6,214 nt of DNA from Lentisphaerota bacterium (GTDB taxonomy: Bacteria; Verrucomicrobiota; Lentisphaeria; Oligosphaerales; Oligosphaeraceae): the NCBI GenBank assembly GCA_012799755.1, contig JAAZKQ010000703.1:1-6214 (forward strand), read 5' to 3'. The translations under genes and the position numbers were made by a program. This document shows, one piece after another, positions 1-6,214 of this stretch (positions are counted from its first letter, which is position 1; the number at the start of each line of letters is the position of its first letter). The notes under the pieces were generated by a model, which was not told the origin of the DNA, did not search any database, and was given only the letters and a program-made list of their open reading frames with translations.

Positions 1-21
1 GACGATAAAAGTCACAAAGCA

Positions 22-49
22 TTGACAACAAGTGATTTAATTTTATATT
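22..49 (+). promoter_or_regulatory. Predicted sigma70-type promoter in AT-rich leader
   Basis: TTGACA (22-27), a perfect -35 consensus, is followed after 16 nt by TATATT (44-49) as a -10 box, inside a stretch much richer in A+T than the rest of the window. Transcription would start near 55-58 and run into the hairpin cluster at 127-220. The nearest convincing start codon is almost 500 nt downstream, so this promoter would make a long leader or a short non-coding transcript, or it may be a chance match in AT-rich DNA. The only ATG just downstream (59) opens a 21-codon frame without a ribosome binding site. Confidence 0.4.
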
Positions 50-118
50 AATGTAAAAATGAACGTTTTTTTGGTGGCGATGAATCATGCATATGGCCGG
101 CTAACCAAGCGGCGAGTT

Positions 119-232
119 TCATAGGAGTGCCCTAAAAGGGCACCACATACCAGCCTGGGGTTGCGCCTGCGGCGCAACCCCAGGGAAGCCCCCACCCGAA
201 ACAGCACACTGAAGGTGTGCCACATAGTCAAC
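119..232. repeat. Palindromic intergenic repeat cluster (three hairpins)
   Basis: Three inverted repeats lie in about 95 nt: a 7-bp perfect stem at 127-133/137-143 with an AAA loop; a 14-bp perfect stem at 154-167/171-184 with a 3-nt loop; and a 6-bp stem plus a G-T pair at 204-210/214-220 with a GAA loop. The first and third are related: each is a purine-looped hairpin followed at once by a near-identical CACATA tail (AGGGCAC-CACATAC versus GGTGTGC-CACATAG). This modular make-up resembles the interspersed palindromic elements found between genes in many PVC and Bacteroidetes genomes; that comparison is from memory. None of the stems is followed by a T-run, so they are not typical terminators. 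Short reverse-strand reading frames across the element are by-products of its composition. The outer boundaries are approximate. Confidence 0.6.
154..184. repeat. Perfect 14-bp inverted repeat (core of the repeat element)
   Basis: CCTGGGGTTGCGCC (154-167) and GGCGCAACCCCAGG (171-184) are exact reverse complements separated by TGC. This would form a very stable hairpin in RNA or a cruciform in DNA. It is the longest perfect palindrome in the leader and sits centrally between the two related smaller hairpins. Confidence 0.85.
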
Positions 233-412
233 ACGATGGATGGGCGCCATTGCAAGGTACATGAAATACCTGTTATCAATGAGTGACCGCTTACCGGGAG
301 CCAATCTGAGTATCCCCACCACCACCATTCACATCCCGTCGCTCCAATACCCAACGCCTCCTGGCGACGGTGCTCGCCGCAGGGCATGCTATTTTTTCTT
401 CAAGAATAGCCC
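233..412. other. Intergenic stretch without a recognisable gene
   Basis: The forward frame from 240 stays open into the pseudopilin gene, but its translation up to 542 has no domain-like or signal-like character and no ribosome binding site precedes the ATG at 240, so it is read as non-coding. Visible details are a CCACCACCACCA triplet run around 316-327 and a small odd palindrome, TTCTTCAAGAA (396-406), seven bases upstream of the predicted -35 box at 413. That palindrome could be an operator but may be chance. Confidence 0.5.
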
Positions 413-441
413 TTGCAATAGCCGCAAATACTTCGTATACT
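413..441 (+). promoter_or_regulatory. Predicted sigma70-type promoter of the pseudopilin gene
   Basis: TTGCAA (413-418) and TATACT (436-441) are separated by exactly 17 nt, the optimal spacing for a housekeeping sigma factor. Each hexamer departs from consensus by a base or two. Transcription would begin near 448, giving a 5' leader of roughly 95 nt before the ATG at 543. The TTCTTCAAGAA palindrome at 396-406 lies directly upstream. Confidence 0.5.
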
Positions 442-529
442 TGAGTAAACGATGTTTTTGCGCCGTTCGTTCGCCCGGCTTTTCAGCCATGGTTCCGTCA
501 GGAAGGGTCTTCAATCCCGGACACTCAAT

Positions 530-536
530 GGAGGAG
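530..536 (+). promoter_or_regulatory. Ribosome binding site deciding the pseudopilin start
   Basis: GGAGGAG, a strong Shine-Dalgarno sequence, ends 6 nt before the ATG at 543. It overlaps the alternative in-frame ATG at 528, which it therefore cannot serve, and this fixes 543 as the most likely start. Confidence 0.75.
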
Positions 537-542
537 CTGCTC

Positions 543-1211
543 ATGCACAGGTCACGCCACCAGCCATCACTGCTCTTTTTCACACTCATTGAGCTGCTCG
601 TCGTCATTGCAATCATCGCCATCCTGGCGGCCATGCTGTTGCCGGCCTTGGCCAAGGCGCGGGAAAAAGCGCGGAGCATCTCCTGCGCAAGCAACGCCAA
701 GCAAATCGCCCTCGGCGTCGGCATCTACCTCAATGACAACAACGACTATTTTGCCCCGACCTACTGGGGCACCAGCTCCTGGGAGCCCCTGCCCCACGCG
801 TTCAAGTCACTCTACGCTGATTATGTCGGCGACAACATCATCTGGAAATGCCCGAGCCGACCGTCTGGAAACCCCGGCGAGCTCAACACCTCCAGCCCAT
901 GGACGGCCCTGGGCTATTCCCACTACGGTTACAACAACAGGTACCTGGGCGGCCAATCCCTGGCTATCGTCCAGGAGGCATCCAAGATTTATCTGATGCT
1001 GGAAAGCTTCTCCTATGATCGCTGCGGCATAGACGCCATTGTCCACATCTGGCCCAACACCGGCGCCATGGGCTGGACGAACGCCCGGCGAACGAATTTC
1101 CCCCACAGTGGCGGCCAGCAGCAGAACATCAGCCACGTTGACGGCCATGTGGCCAGCTACCGCGTCGGGTCAGTCATGCCAAGCTGTCAGCACCCGAACT
1201 GGACACCGTAA
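543..1211 (+). CDS. Type II secretion / type IV pilin-like pseudopilin (N-terminal methylation motif, DG-type C-terminus)
   Basis: A 222-residue pilin-like protein expected in the inner membrane and, after processing, in a pseudopilus or at the cell surface. A short basic leader (residues 1-12, with R3, R5 and H6) is followed by the prepilin motif FTLIELLVVIA, with F13 as +1 and E17 as the conserved Glu+5. The hydrophobic helix runs to about residue 36 and into the amphipathic LAKAREKAR. Then come C48-x-SNAKQIALG and LNDNNDYFAP (63-72), the usual region after the helix in DUF1559-like and GspG/H-like pseudopilins, a WKCPS segment at 101-105, and an HSGG...DGH segment (H188, D200-H202) like the 'HX9DG' tail of PVC pseudopilins but with 11 residues between His and Asp. 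Residue -1 is Phe instead of the usual Gly. The start at 543 is preferred because GGAGGAG (530-536) sits 6 nt upstream; the frame is open back to 240 but that part does not look like protein. The ATG at 528 would add five residues and has no good ribosome binding site. It lies upstream of two secreted glycan-active genes but is separated from them by a terminator. Confidence 0.88.
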   Translation: MHRSRHQPSLLFFTLIELLVVIAIIAILAAMLLPALAKAREKARSISCASNAKQIALGVGIYLNDNNDYFAPTYWGTSSWEPLPHAFKSLYADYVGDNIIWKCPSRPSGNPGELNTSSPWTALGYSHYGYNNRYLGGQSLAIVQEASKIYLMLESFSYDRCGIDAIVHIWPNTGAMGWTNARRTNFPHSGGQQQNISHVDGHVASYRVGSVMPSCQHPNWTP

Positions 1212-1240
1212 CACGAAGTCCCGCCGTCGCATTTCCCAGC

Positions 1241-1286
1241 CGCCCCGGCGAAGCCAATAAGCGCTTCGCCGGGGCGTTGTTCTTTC
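1241..1286 (+). terminator. Rho-independent terminator after the pseudopilin gene
   Basis: CGCCCCGGCGAAGC (1241-1254) and GCTTCGCCGGGGCG (1263-1276) form a perfect, GC-rich 14-bp stem with an 8-nt loop. The T-rich tract TTGTTCTTTC follows immediately. It begins 29 nt after the pseudopilin stop codon, so the pseudopilin is probably transcribed separately from the hydrolase genes downstream. Confidence 0.88.
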
Positions 1287-1375
1287 GTCCCTTGGTCTGG
1301 CACTGTAAAACACGTCCGTCCGACGTAAACTTCTTCCCCGCCACTGCCCCTCGCAAAAAACACCTGGAGGCCCTG
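1277..1375 (+). promoter_or_regulatory. Leader of the hydrolase operon with strong RBS
   Basis: This 99-nt stretch between the terminator and the hydrolase start must hold the promoter of the enzyme genes if they are not read through from upstream. No well-spaced -35/-10 pair stands out. A short inverted repeat, ACGTC (1312-1316) / GACGT (1322-1326), could be a regulator site but is weak. The Shine-Dalgarno sequence GGAGG (1366-1370) lies 5 nt before the ATG at 1376 and decides that start over the upstream in-frame ATG at 1277, which falls in the terminator tail. Confidence 0.5.
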
Positions 1376-3991
1376 ATGCGACTGCTGTCATCTCTGCTCT
1401 TTGTCTGTGCCACCGCCGCCCTCGCCCTTGATGTGCGGGTAGAATCCCGCAATGGCGTTCCGCAGATCACGGTTGACGGCCGGCCCGTGCGCCCGCGTTG
1501 GTTCTGGGGCGCCCCTACCAGCACCCATCACCCAATCGAACAGGGAAGCCAGCTGCTTGACCTGCGCTACCTCTGCGATAACGATTACCGAGGCCCTGTC
1601 ACTTTCCATCTGCGCTTCCAAAACAGCCCGGTGACCCTGTGGATCGAAAAGATCATCATCAGCGACACGGTGACCGGCGAGGAACTTCTGCCGCCCTTCA
1701 CCTTCGCCAAGGGCATGGACGACTTCAAGACCCGCTGGAACTACTGGCCCTTCGACGAGCAGAACACCGTCGGCAGCCTCGCCGCCGAGGAACATGCCGG
1801 CAAAACCTGCCTGAAGCTCACTCTCGTTGATCCCCCAAGCGGCGGCAGATGGCCCGATTTCCACATCTACAGCCGGGCCACCGAGCTTGCCCTGGTCGCA
1901 GGCCGTACCTACCGGGTGCAGCTATGGCTCAGCGCTTCCGCCCCCAGTGCGCTGATCTTTGCCGGCTACGCGCCGCCCGGCAAAGCCGGCCACAGCTTCA
2001 GCAAGCTCCTCAGCGACGGCCAGTTCCAGTCCCAGATCAAACTCGCCGCCGGCGCCGGCATTGACTTCGTCTCCACGCCCGTGCCCATGCCCTGGCCAAA
2101 GCCGGGTGAAGAGCCCGACTGGAGCGGCTGCGTCGCCGCCGTGGAACGCGTCCTGCGGACCAACCCCAGGGCCAAACTCGTCCCCCGCCTCGGTATGGCC
2201 CCGCCCTCGTGGTGGATGGACGAAAATCCCGACGAACTCATGCTCTGGCAAGACAACAGGCAACAGCACCGCCGCACCCAAAGCGTGTCATCGCAAAAGT
2301 GGCTCAGCGAAGCCTGCCGCCACCTGGCCGCACTCATCGAATTTCTTGACAACAAATACCCTGACAATATGGCCGGCTACCATCCCTGCGGCCAAAATAC
2401 CGGCGAGTGGTTCTACCAGGACAGCTGGTCTCAGGAATATCACGGCTACGGCAAAGCCGAACAGGCTGCTTTCCGCGATTGGATCATAAAACGCTACCCC
2501 AATGACGACGCGCTCCGCCAAGCCTGGCAACAACCGGCCATCACCCGCCAGGCCGTGCGCGCGCCCGAACCACAGCGCCGACGCGACGCCGAACGCAACG
2601 GCATGCTCCTCAAACCCGGTCAGGCACAGGACGTCATTGACTACAATCTCTTCCTCCAGGACGCCATGAGCGACGCCGTGCTGGCCATCGCCAAAACCAT
2701 CCGCACAGCCGGCAAAGGCAAAAAGCTCTCCGTGCACTTCTATGGCTACGGCTACGAGTTTGCCGCCATGTCCCGCATGAGCGCCTCCGGCCACTACAAG
2801 CTGCGCGCCCTCCTTGACAGTCCCGACGTTGACATTCTCTGCTCACCCATCTCCTACACCGACCGGCAACTCGGCGGCGCCGCCCACGCCATGTCCGCCG
2901 CCGAATCCGTCTTGCTCGCCGGCAAACTCTGGCTCTACGAGGACGACACCTCCACCCACCTGAGCACCGGCACCCCGCCCGGCTGGAAGCAGCGCGCCAA
3001 AAACCAATGGGAATCCCGCCAGAAACTCGTCCGCAACACCGCTCAGGAAATCTGCCGGAACTTCGCCTGCTGGTGGATGGACCTGCGCGCCGCCGGCTGG
3101 TTCAACGACCCGACTTTCTGGCAGGACATGAAGCAGCTTGAGGCCATGGAATGGTCGCTGATCCGTAACCCGCAGCCCTTCCGGCCGGATATCGCCTCCG
3201 TCCTGGATGAATTTTCCGCCAACTACACCATTGATGGCAACGGCGTCAGCAGGCCGCTGATCTACATTGATCGCGCGTCCTTCCCGCGCAGCGGCAGCAC
3301 CTTCGGCCAGTATCTGCTTGACGACCTTCTCGCCGGCAGAGTCTCCAGCCGCCTGCTGGTCATGCTCAACCCGTGGGTGCTTGACGACGCACAGCGCCAG
3401 GCGCTGCGCCAAGCCGTCGCCGGCCGCTGCGTTCTGTGGTGTCACGCGCCGGGTATCATGGACCCCGTCAAAGGCCTGGACCTCCAGGCCAGCGCGGCCC
3501 TCAGCGGCTTTCAACTCCAGCCCATGACCACGCTGGCCCCCTGCGTCGTCAACGCCACCGCCGCCGGTCGCGCCCAAGGCCTGCCCGAAAGTTGGGGCGG
3601 CGGCACCAAACCCGCCCTGCTCTTCAGCGTCGTCACCGCCCCCGGCGATGAGATTCTGGCGACCTGGCCGGACGGCGCCGCCGCCGTCGTCCGCCGCGGC
3701 CAGGCCTTCTTCAACGCCATGCCCGCCCTGCCACCGGAACTACTCCGCTACGCGGCCGCCTGCGCCGGCATCACCAGCTATACCAAGGACGACTGCGTGC
3801 TTTTCGCCCGCGACCCCTATTTCGTCGTCCACGCCAACCATGAAGGCCCGGTCACGCTGCACTTCCCCGAAGCCCGCAGCGTCACCGACCTGATGATTAA
3901 TGACGCCCAGGCAACAACGGCCGCAAAGTCCTTCACCATGGACCTGCGCCTTGGCGAAACCAAAGTCATCAAAGCCACTCCCGCAAAGTAA
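1376..3991 (+). CDS. Secreted GH42-like (clan GH-A) glycoside hydrolase, putative beta-galactosidase
   Basis: An 871-residue protein expected to be exported and to cleave a terminal sugar, possibly beta-galactoside, from a plant, algal or host glycan. A signal peptide spans residues 1-17, with probable cleavage after the A-L-A at 15-17. An N-terminal beta-rich region (about 19-215) looks like a carbohydrate-binding beta-sandwich. A TIM-barrel region follows from about 217, starting FQSQIKLAAGAGIDFVS and including PPSWWMDENPDELM (W279, W280) as in GH42-type enzymes. NTGEWFYQD carries E344 as the putative acid/base, and LWLYEDDTSTHL carries E522 as the putative nucleophile. From RPLIYIDRAS (626) to about 715 there is an alpha/beta segment resembling the GH42 trimerisation domain, and a small beta-rich C-terminal domain ends the protein. 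The residue before E344 is Gly, whereas clan GH-A enzymes normally have Asn, so this is a divergent member or a related, separate family. Substrate cannot be read from the sequence. It is probably co-transcribed with the next gene. Family placement is moderately sure; the exact activity is not. Confidence 0.75.
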   Translation: MRLLSSLLFVCATAALALDVRVESRNGVPQITVDGRPVRPRWFWGAPTSTHHPIEQGSQLLDLRYLCDNDYRGPVTFHLRFQNSPVTLWIEKIIISDTVTGEELLPPFTFAKGMDDFKTRWNYWPFDEQNTVGSLAAEEHAGKTCLKLTLVDPPSGGRWPDFHIYSRATELALVAGRTYRVQLWLSASAPSALIFAGYAPPGKAGHSFSKLLSDGQFQSQIKLAAGAGIDFVSTPVPMPWPKPGEEPDWSGCVAAVERVLRTNPRAKLVPRLGMAPPSWWMDENPDELMLWQDNRQQHRRTQSVSSQKWLSEACRHLAALIEFLDNKYPDNMAGYHPCGQNTGEWFYQDSWSQEYHGYGKAEQAAFRDWIIKRYPNDDALRQAWQQPAITRQAVRAPEPQRRRDAERNGMLLKPGQAQDVIDYNLFLQDAMSDAVLAIAKTIRTAGKGKKLSVHFYGYGYEFAAMSRMSASGHYKLRALLDSPDVDILCSPISYTDRQLGGAAHAMSAAESVLLAGKLWLYEDDTSTHLSTGTPPGWKQRAKNQWESRQKLVRNTAQEICRNFACWWMDLRAAGWFNDPTFWQDMKQLEAMEWSLIRNPQPFRPDIASVLDEFSANYTIDGNGVSRPLIYIDRASFPRSGSTFGQYLLDDLLAGRVSSRLLVMLNPWVLDDAQRQALRQAVAGRCVLWCHAPGIMDPVKGLDLQASAALSGFQLQPMTTLAPCVVNATAAGRAQGLPESWGGGTKPALLFSVVTAPGDEILATWPDGAAAVVRRGQAFFNAMPALPPELLRYAAACAGITSYTKDDCVLFARDPYFVVHANHEGPVTLHFPEARSVTDLMINDAQATTAAKSFTMDLRLGETKVIKATPAK

Positions 3992-4075
3992 TTGCCGCAG
4001 ACGAATCACCATCCCTTTGTCAATCCACAGCCATACATCAAACCGAAATCTCCGCCAGCAAAAAAAGGAGCTCCC
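3992..4075 (+). other. Short intercistronic gap with strong RBS
   Basis: The 84 nt between the two enzyme genes contain no hairpin followed by a T-run and no clear promoter, which favours a shared transcript. AAGGAG (4065-4070), at the end of an A-rich run, sits 5 nt before the ATG at 4076 and supports that start. Confidence 0.6.
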
Positions 4076-6214
4076 ATGCGAATAAGCAACCACTTGACCA
4101 GTGCCCTGTTGACCGCCCTGTCCTGCCTGCATGTGGCCGCCGCCACCATCACCTGGAACTTCGACCAGTCCGCCACCCCCGATGGCAGCACAACGACGCT
4201 GCTTGCCGGCACACCCGCCTTCGCTCAGCAGGATGACGCCACCGGCCTGGCCCCCAACACAACGCTCAGCTGGGCCAGTGTGCCAGAGCTGCAAATCAAG
4301 CCCGGCCTTGATGTCGCCTGCCGCTTCTATCTGCATGAACTCCGTGAGGGCGTGCAAACTATCGCCATCAAGGACGGCGAGTACCTCCTCCGCGTTGATT
4401 GGGCGAGAGAAGGCGGCAATCTCTCTTTCTTTGTCTATCTTGGCGGCCGCTGGGAAAGCCGCGTCAGCGGGCCTGTCGTCAAAGCCCGGACCTGGTACGA
4501 CGTCCGCGCCTGCTGGACAGGCCAAGCCCTTAACATGACCGTCAACGGCGAAGCCTATCACTGCAATCGTATGGGAACCTACACGACAACGGAGAATCCG
4601 CTGGTCATCGGCCCCATTGCCGGCGTCATTGACACCCTCGTCATCCGCAATCCCGCCAACGAACGCCTGAACGTCCTCAGCAGCATCGTTGAGCAGGACA
4701 GCGACGCGCCCTTTGACGCCGGCAGCAGCCGGAAACTCCTCCAGCCCTGGACCTGGGGCAAGGACGACGTTGATCCGAACACTCTCGCCATCGGCGGCGA
4801 TAAACTCTGGGATGCCTGGCAGGCCAAAAACGGCATGGACGCCGGCTTCCAGCAAGACCACGTCAGCTGCCGACCGGCGTCAATCAGCGCCATGTTGGTC
4901 AGTCCGCAACTGAACATCCCCATTGCCGCCATGCCCTATCTCTGCCTGGACTTCGCCGAGGCCGTCGCCGGTCAGCTCGGCTATCTGGACCTGATCAGCG
5001 ATGCGGGCTGCGGCACCATCAGCTTCGAAGTGGCCAATCCCGGCAGCCCCACCATCGTCGCGTGCACCCAATCCCAGGCCTGGACAGGCAAGGTCCGCCG
5101 CTTGGCGCTGTCCTTCGCCGACCCCAACCCGGTCGTTCTCTCGCAGGCGACACTGGCGGACCGGCCCATCGGTCGCCCGGCGCTCTACATCCGCAGCCTG
5201 GCGCCCGGTCGCGCCAAACTCCGCCCGGGACGCAAGGAAAGCATCGTCCTCGGCCTGCAAAATGTCGGCGGCGAAGCCGAAGACATCGAAGTGAGCCTGC
5301 GTGTTCCCCGCGGCATCAAGCTCCTTGGCGAAGCCAAACAGACCATTCCCTATTTGGGCATGGACGATTTTGACATGGCCACCTGGCACTTCGTCGCCGA
5401 AAAACCCGGCAGCTACCCCGTGACCCTGATCGCCAAAACCGGCAAGGTCAGCAGCAGCAAGGACATCACGCTGCTTGTCGAGCCCATGCCCGAGCTAGCG
5501 CCTCAAGACTATGTGCCCAAGCCCATTCCCGCCAAGACCGACTACATCACTCTCATGCACTACTGCGCCCTCTGGAAAGAAGGCACCCACTTCGGCTGGA
5601 AACGTATTGAGCCCTATCCCGAATGCCGACCGGCCATCGGCTGGTATGACGAAGGCACGCCCGAAGTCGCCGACTGGCATATCAAATACGCCCTTGAACA
5701 CGGCATCAACGGCTTTATCTACTGCTGGTACCGCGCGACCCTCGACCCCGAAATCACCCAAAACCTCGGCCACGCCATCCACGACGGCCTCTTTGCGGCC
5801 AAGTACCGCGATATGTTCACCTTCACCATCATGTGGGAAAATGGGCGGCGGGGCGTCAAGGATGAGGCCGACCTGCTTGATAACGTTCTGCCCTTCTGGA
5901 TCAAAAACTACTTCACCCACCCCTCTTACCTCAAACTTGACAATCAGCCCGTGCTCTTTGTCTGGCAGCCGCGACCACTGCTCGAACAGCTCGGCGGCCC
6001 CGAAAAAACCAAAATCGCCTTTGACAAAATGCGCGAGCAATGCCGGCGGCACGGCTTTGCCGGCCTGCGCATCATCGCCTGCATGCCCAATGCCAACAAG
6101 ACACTCGGCAAGCTCATCGCCGAAAGCGGCTGGGATGCCCTCACCGGCTATACCGTCGTACCCCCCAACGTGCCCATCGCCGGCTATGACCCCGCCGGCC
6201 TCGCCTACCAGGAC
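4076..6214 (+). CDS. Secreted multidomain protein with LamG-like, NEW3-like and GH99/WbsX-like domains (3'-partial)
   Basis: The frame is open for 713 codons to the end of the window, so the C-terminus is missing. A signal peptide covers residues 1-23 (probable cleavage after the AAA at 21-23). A LamG/concanavalin-like lectin domain follows (about 24-200; the segment around TWYDVRACWTGQALNMTVNG is the typical 'ligand strand' of these folds). A second beta-rich region spans about 205-365. A NEW3/CARDB-like Ig domain covers about 372-470 (LRPGRKESIVLGLQNVGGEA). From D489 onward there is a GH99/WbsX-like barrel: GWYDEG (522-527), an EVADWHIKYALEHGINGFIYCWYR stretch ending at R553, and IMWENG with W587 and E588, matching the 'WANE' position of the family. 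GH99 enzymes are endo-acting mannosidases; WbsX-type relatives occur in polysaccharide biosynthesis clusters. Export and lectin-like modules here favour glycan degradation or binding. Polysaccharide specificity is unknown. Confidence 0.78.
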   Translation, partial: MRISNHLTSALLTALSCLHVAAATITWNFDQSATPDGSTTTLLAGTPAFAQQDDATGLAPNTTLSWASVPELQIKPGLDVACRFYLHELREGVQTIAIKDGEYLLRVDWAREGGNLSFFVYLGGRWESRVSGPVVKARTWYDVRACWTGQALNMTVNGEAYHCNRMGTYTTTENPLVIGPIAGVIDTLVIRNPANERLNVLSSIVEQDSDAPFDAGSSRKLLQPWTWGKDDVDPNTLAIGGDKLWDAWQAKNGMDAGFQQDHVSCRPASISAMLVSPQLNIPIAAMPYLCLDFAEAVAGQLGYLDLISDAGCGTISFEVANPGSPTIVACTQSQAWTGKVRRLALSFADPNPVVLSQATLADRPIGRPALYIRSLAPGRAKLRPGRKESIVLGLQNVGGEAEDIEVSLRVPRGIKLLGEAKQTIPYLGMDDFDMATWHFVAEKPGSYPVTLIAKTGKVSSSKDITLLVEPMPELAPQDYVPKPIPAKTDYITLMHYCALWKEGTHFGWKRIEPYPECRPAIGWYDEGTPEVADWHIKYALEHGINGFIYCWYRATLDPEITQNLGHAIHDGLFAAKYRDMFTFTIMWENGRRGVKDEADLLDNVLPFWIKNYFTHPSYLKLDNQPVLFVWQPRPLLEQLGGPEKTKIAFDKMREQCRRHGFAGLRIIACMPNANKTLGKLIAESGWDALTGYTVVPPNVPIAGYDPAGLAYQD

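Noticed and set aside
59..124. 21-codon reading frame starting at 59, just after the first promoter
   Set aside because: No Shine-Dalgarno sequence, and its end runs into the repeat element; no leader-peptide features such as codon runs or an attenuator pair.
127..184. Hairpins as intrinsic terminators of an upstream gene
   Set aside because: Neither stem is followed by a T-rich tract on either strand, and no gene end is visible upstream in the window.
119..387. Reverse-strand small proteins over the hairpin region
   Set aside because: Their translations come from the palindromic repeat and resemble the spurious hypothetical proteins often called over such elements; no initiation signals.
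240..542. N-terminal extension of the pseudopilin frame back to the ATG at 240 (323-residue version)
   Set aside because: The extra 101 residues look like translated intergenic DNA, no ribosome binding site precedes 240, and prepilin leaders are short; the GGAGGAG before 543 gives a typical 12-residue leader.
1..542. CRISPR array, tRNA or riboswitch in the leader
   Set aside because: There are no regularly spaced direct repeats, no cloverleaf, and no recognisable aptamer core; only the hairpin cluster is structured.
2843..3577. Antisense reading frame of 244 codons inside the GH42-like gene
   Set aside because: Low-complexity Gly/Ala/Val-rich translation complementary to a coding strand with strong third-position C bias; no ribosome binding site or recognisable motif.
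4076..4126. Lipoprotein signal at C17 of the GH99-like protein
   Set aside because: The residues before the Cys (A-L-S) do not fit a lipobox well, while an A-A-A signal peptidase I site follows at 21-23.
3740..4861. Antisense reading frame of 373 codons
   Set aside because: It spans the end of one well-supported gene, the gap and the start of the next, and is kept open by the GCC/GGC-rich codon use on the + strand; no start signal or domain features.

Overview
The window looks like GC-rich accessory DNA from a polysaccharide-degrading bacterium of the PVC group, most likely Lentisphaerota/Victivallota (Victivallis/Oligosphaera-like). Three things point there: a pseudopilin with the segment FTLIELLVVIAIIAILAAML followed by an LPALAKAREKAR-type helix, a secreted GH42-like 'beta-galactosidase' with TGEW and YEDDT motifs, and a secreted GH99/WbsX-like protein. 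The phylum call rests on recalled family style and not on a database search.

Layout, all genes on the + strand. Positions 1-542 hold no convincing gene. They carry an AT-rich stretch with a sigma70-like promoter (22-49), a cluster of three hairpins typical of an interspersed palindromic intergenic repeat (about 119-232), a featureless part, and a second promoter (413-441) that probably drives the pseudopilin. The pseudopilin gene (543-1211) is followed by a strong intrinsic terminator (1241-1286). Next come a secreted clan GH-A (GH42-like) glycoside hydrolase (1376-3991) and, 84 nt later with no terminator between them, a large secreted multidomain protein (4076 to beyond 6214). The last gene runs off the window. 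It carries a LamG-like lectin domain, a second beta-rich region, a NEW3-like domain and the start of a GH99/WbsX-like domain.

The two enzyme genes probably form an operon for breakdown of a complex extracellular glycan. Both proteins have N-terminal export signals and beta-sandwich accessory domains. The pseudopilin has its own transcription unit immediately upstream. It may belong to the large set of pseudopilin-like surface or secretion proteins that PVC bacteria encode next to hydrolase genes; a functional link is inference. The most interesting points are the pseudopilin-glycosidase pairing, the absence of the usual glycine before the prepilin cleavage site, the GH42-like enzyme lacking the usual Asn before its putative acid/base Glu, and the WbsX-like domain in a secreted, carbohydrate-binding architecture.
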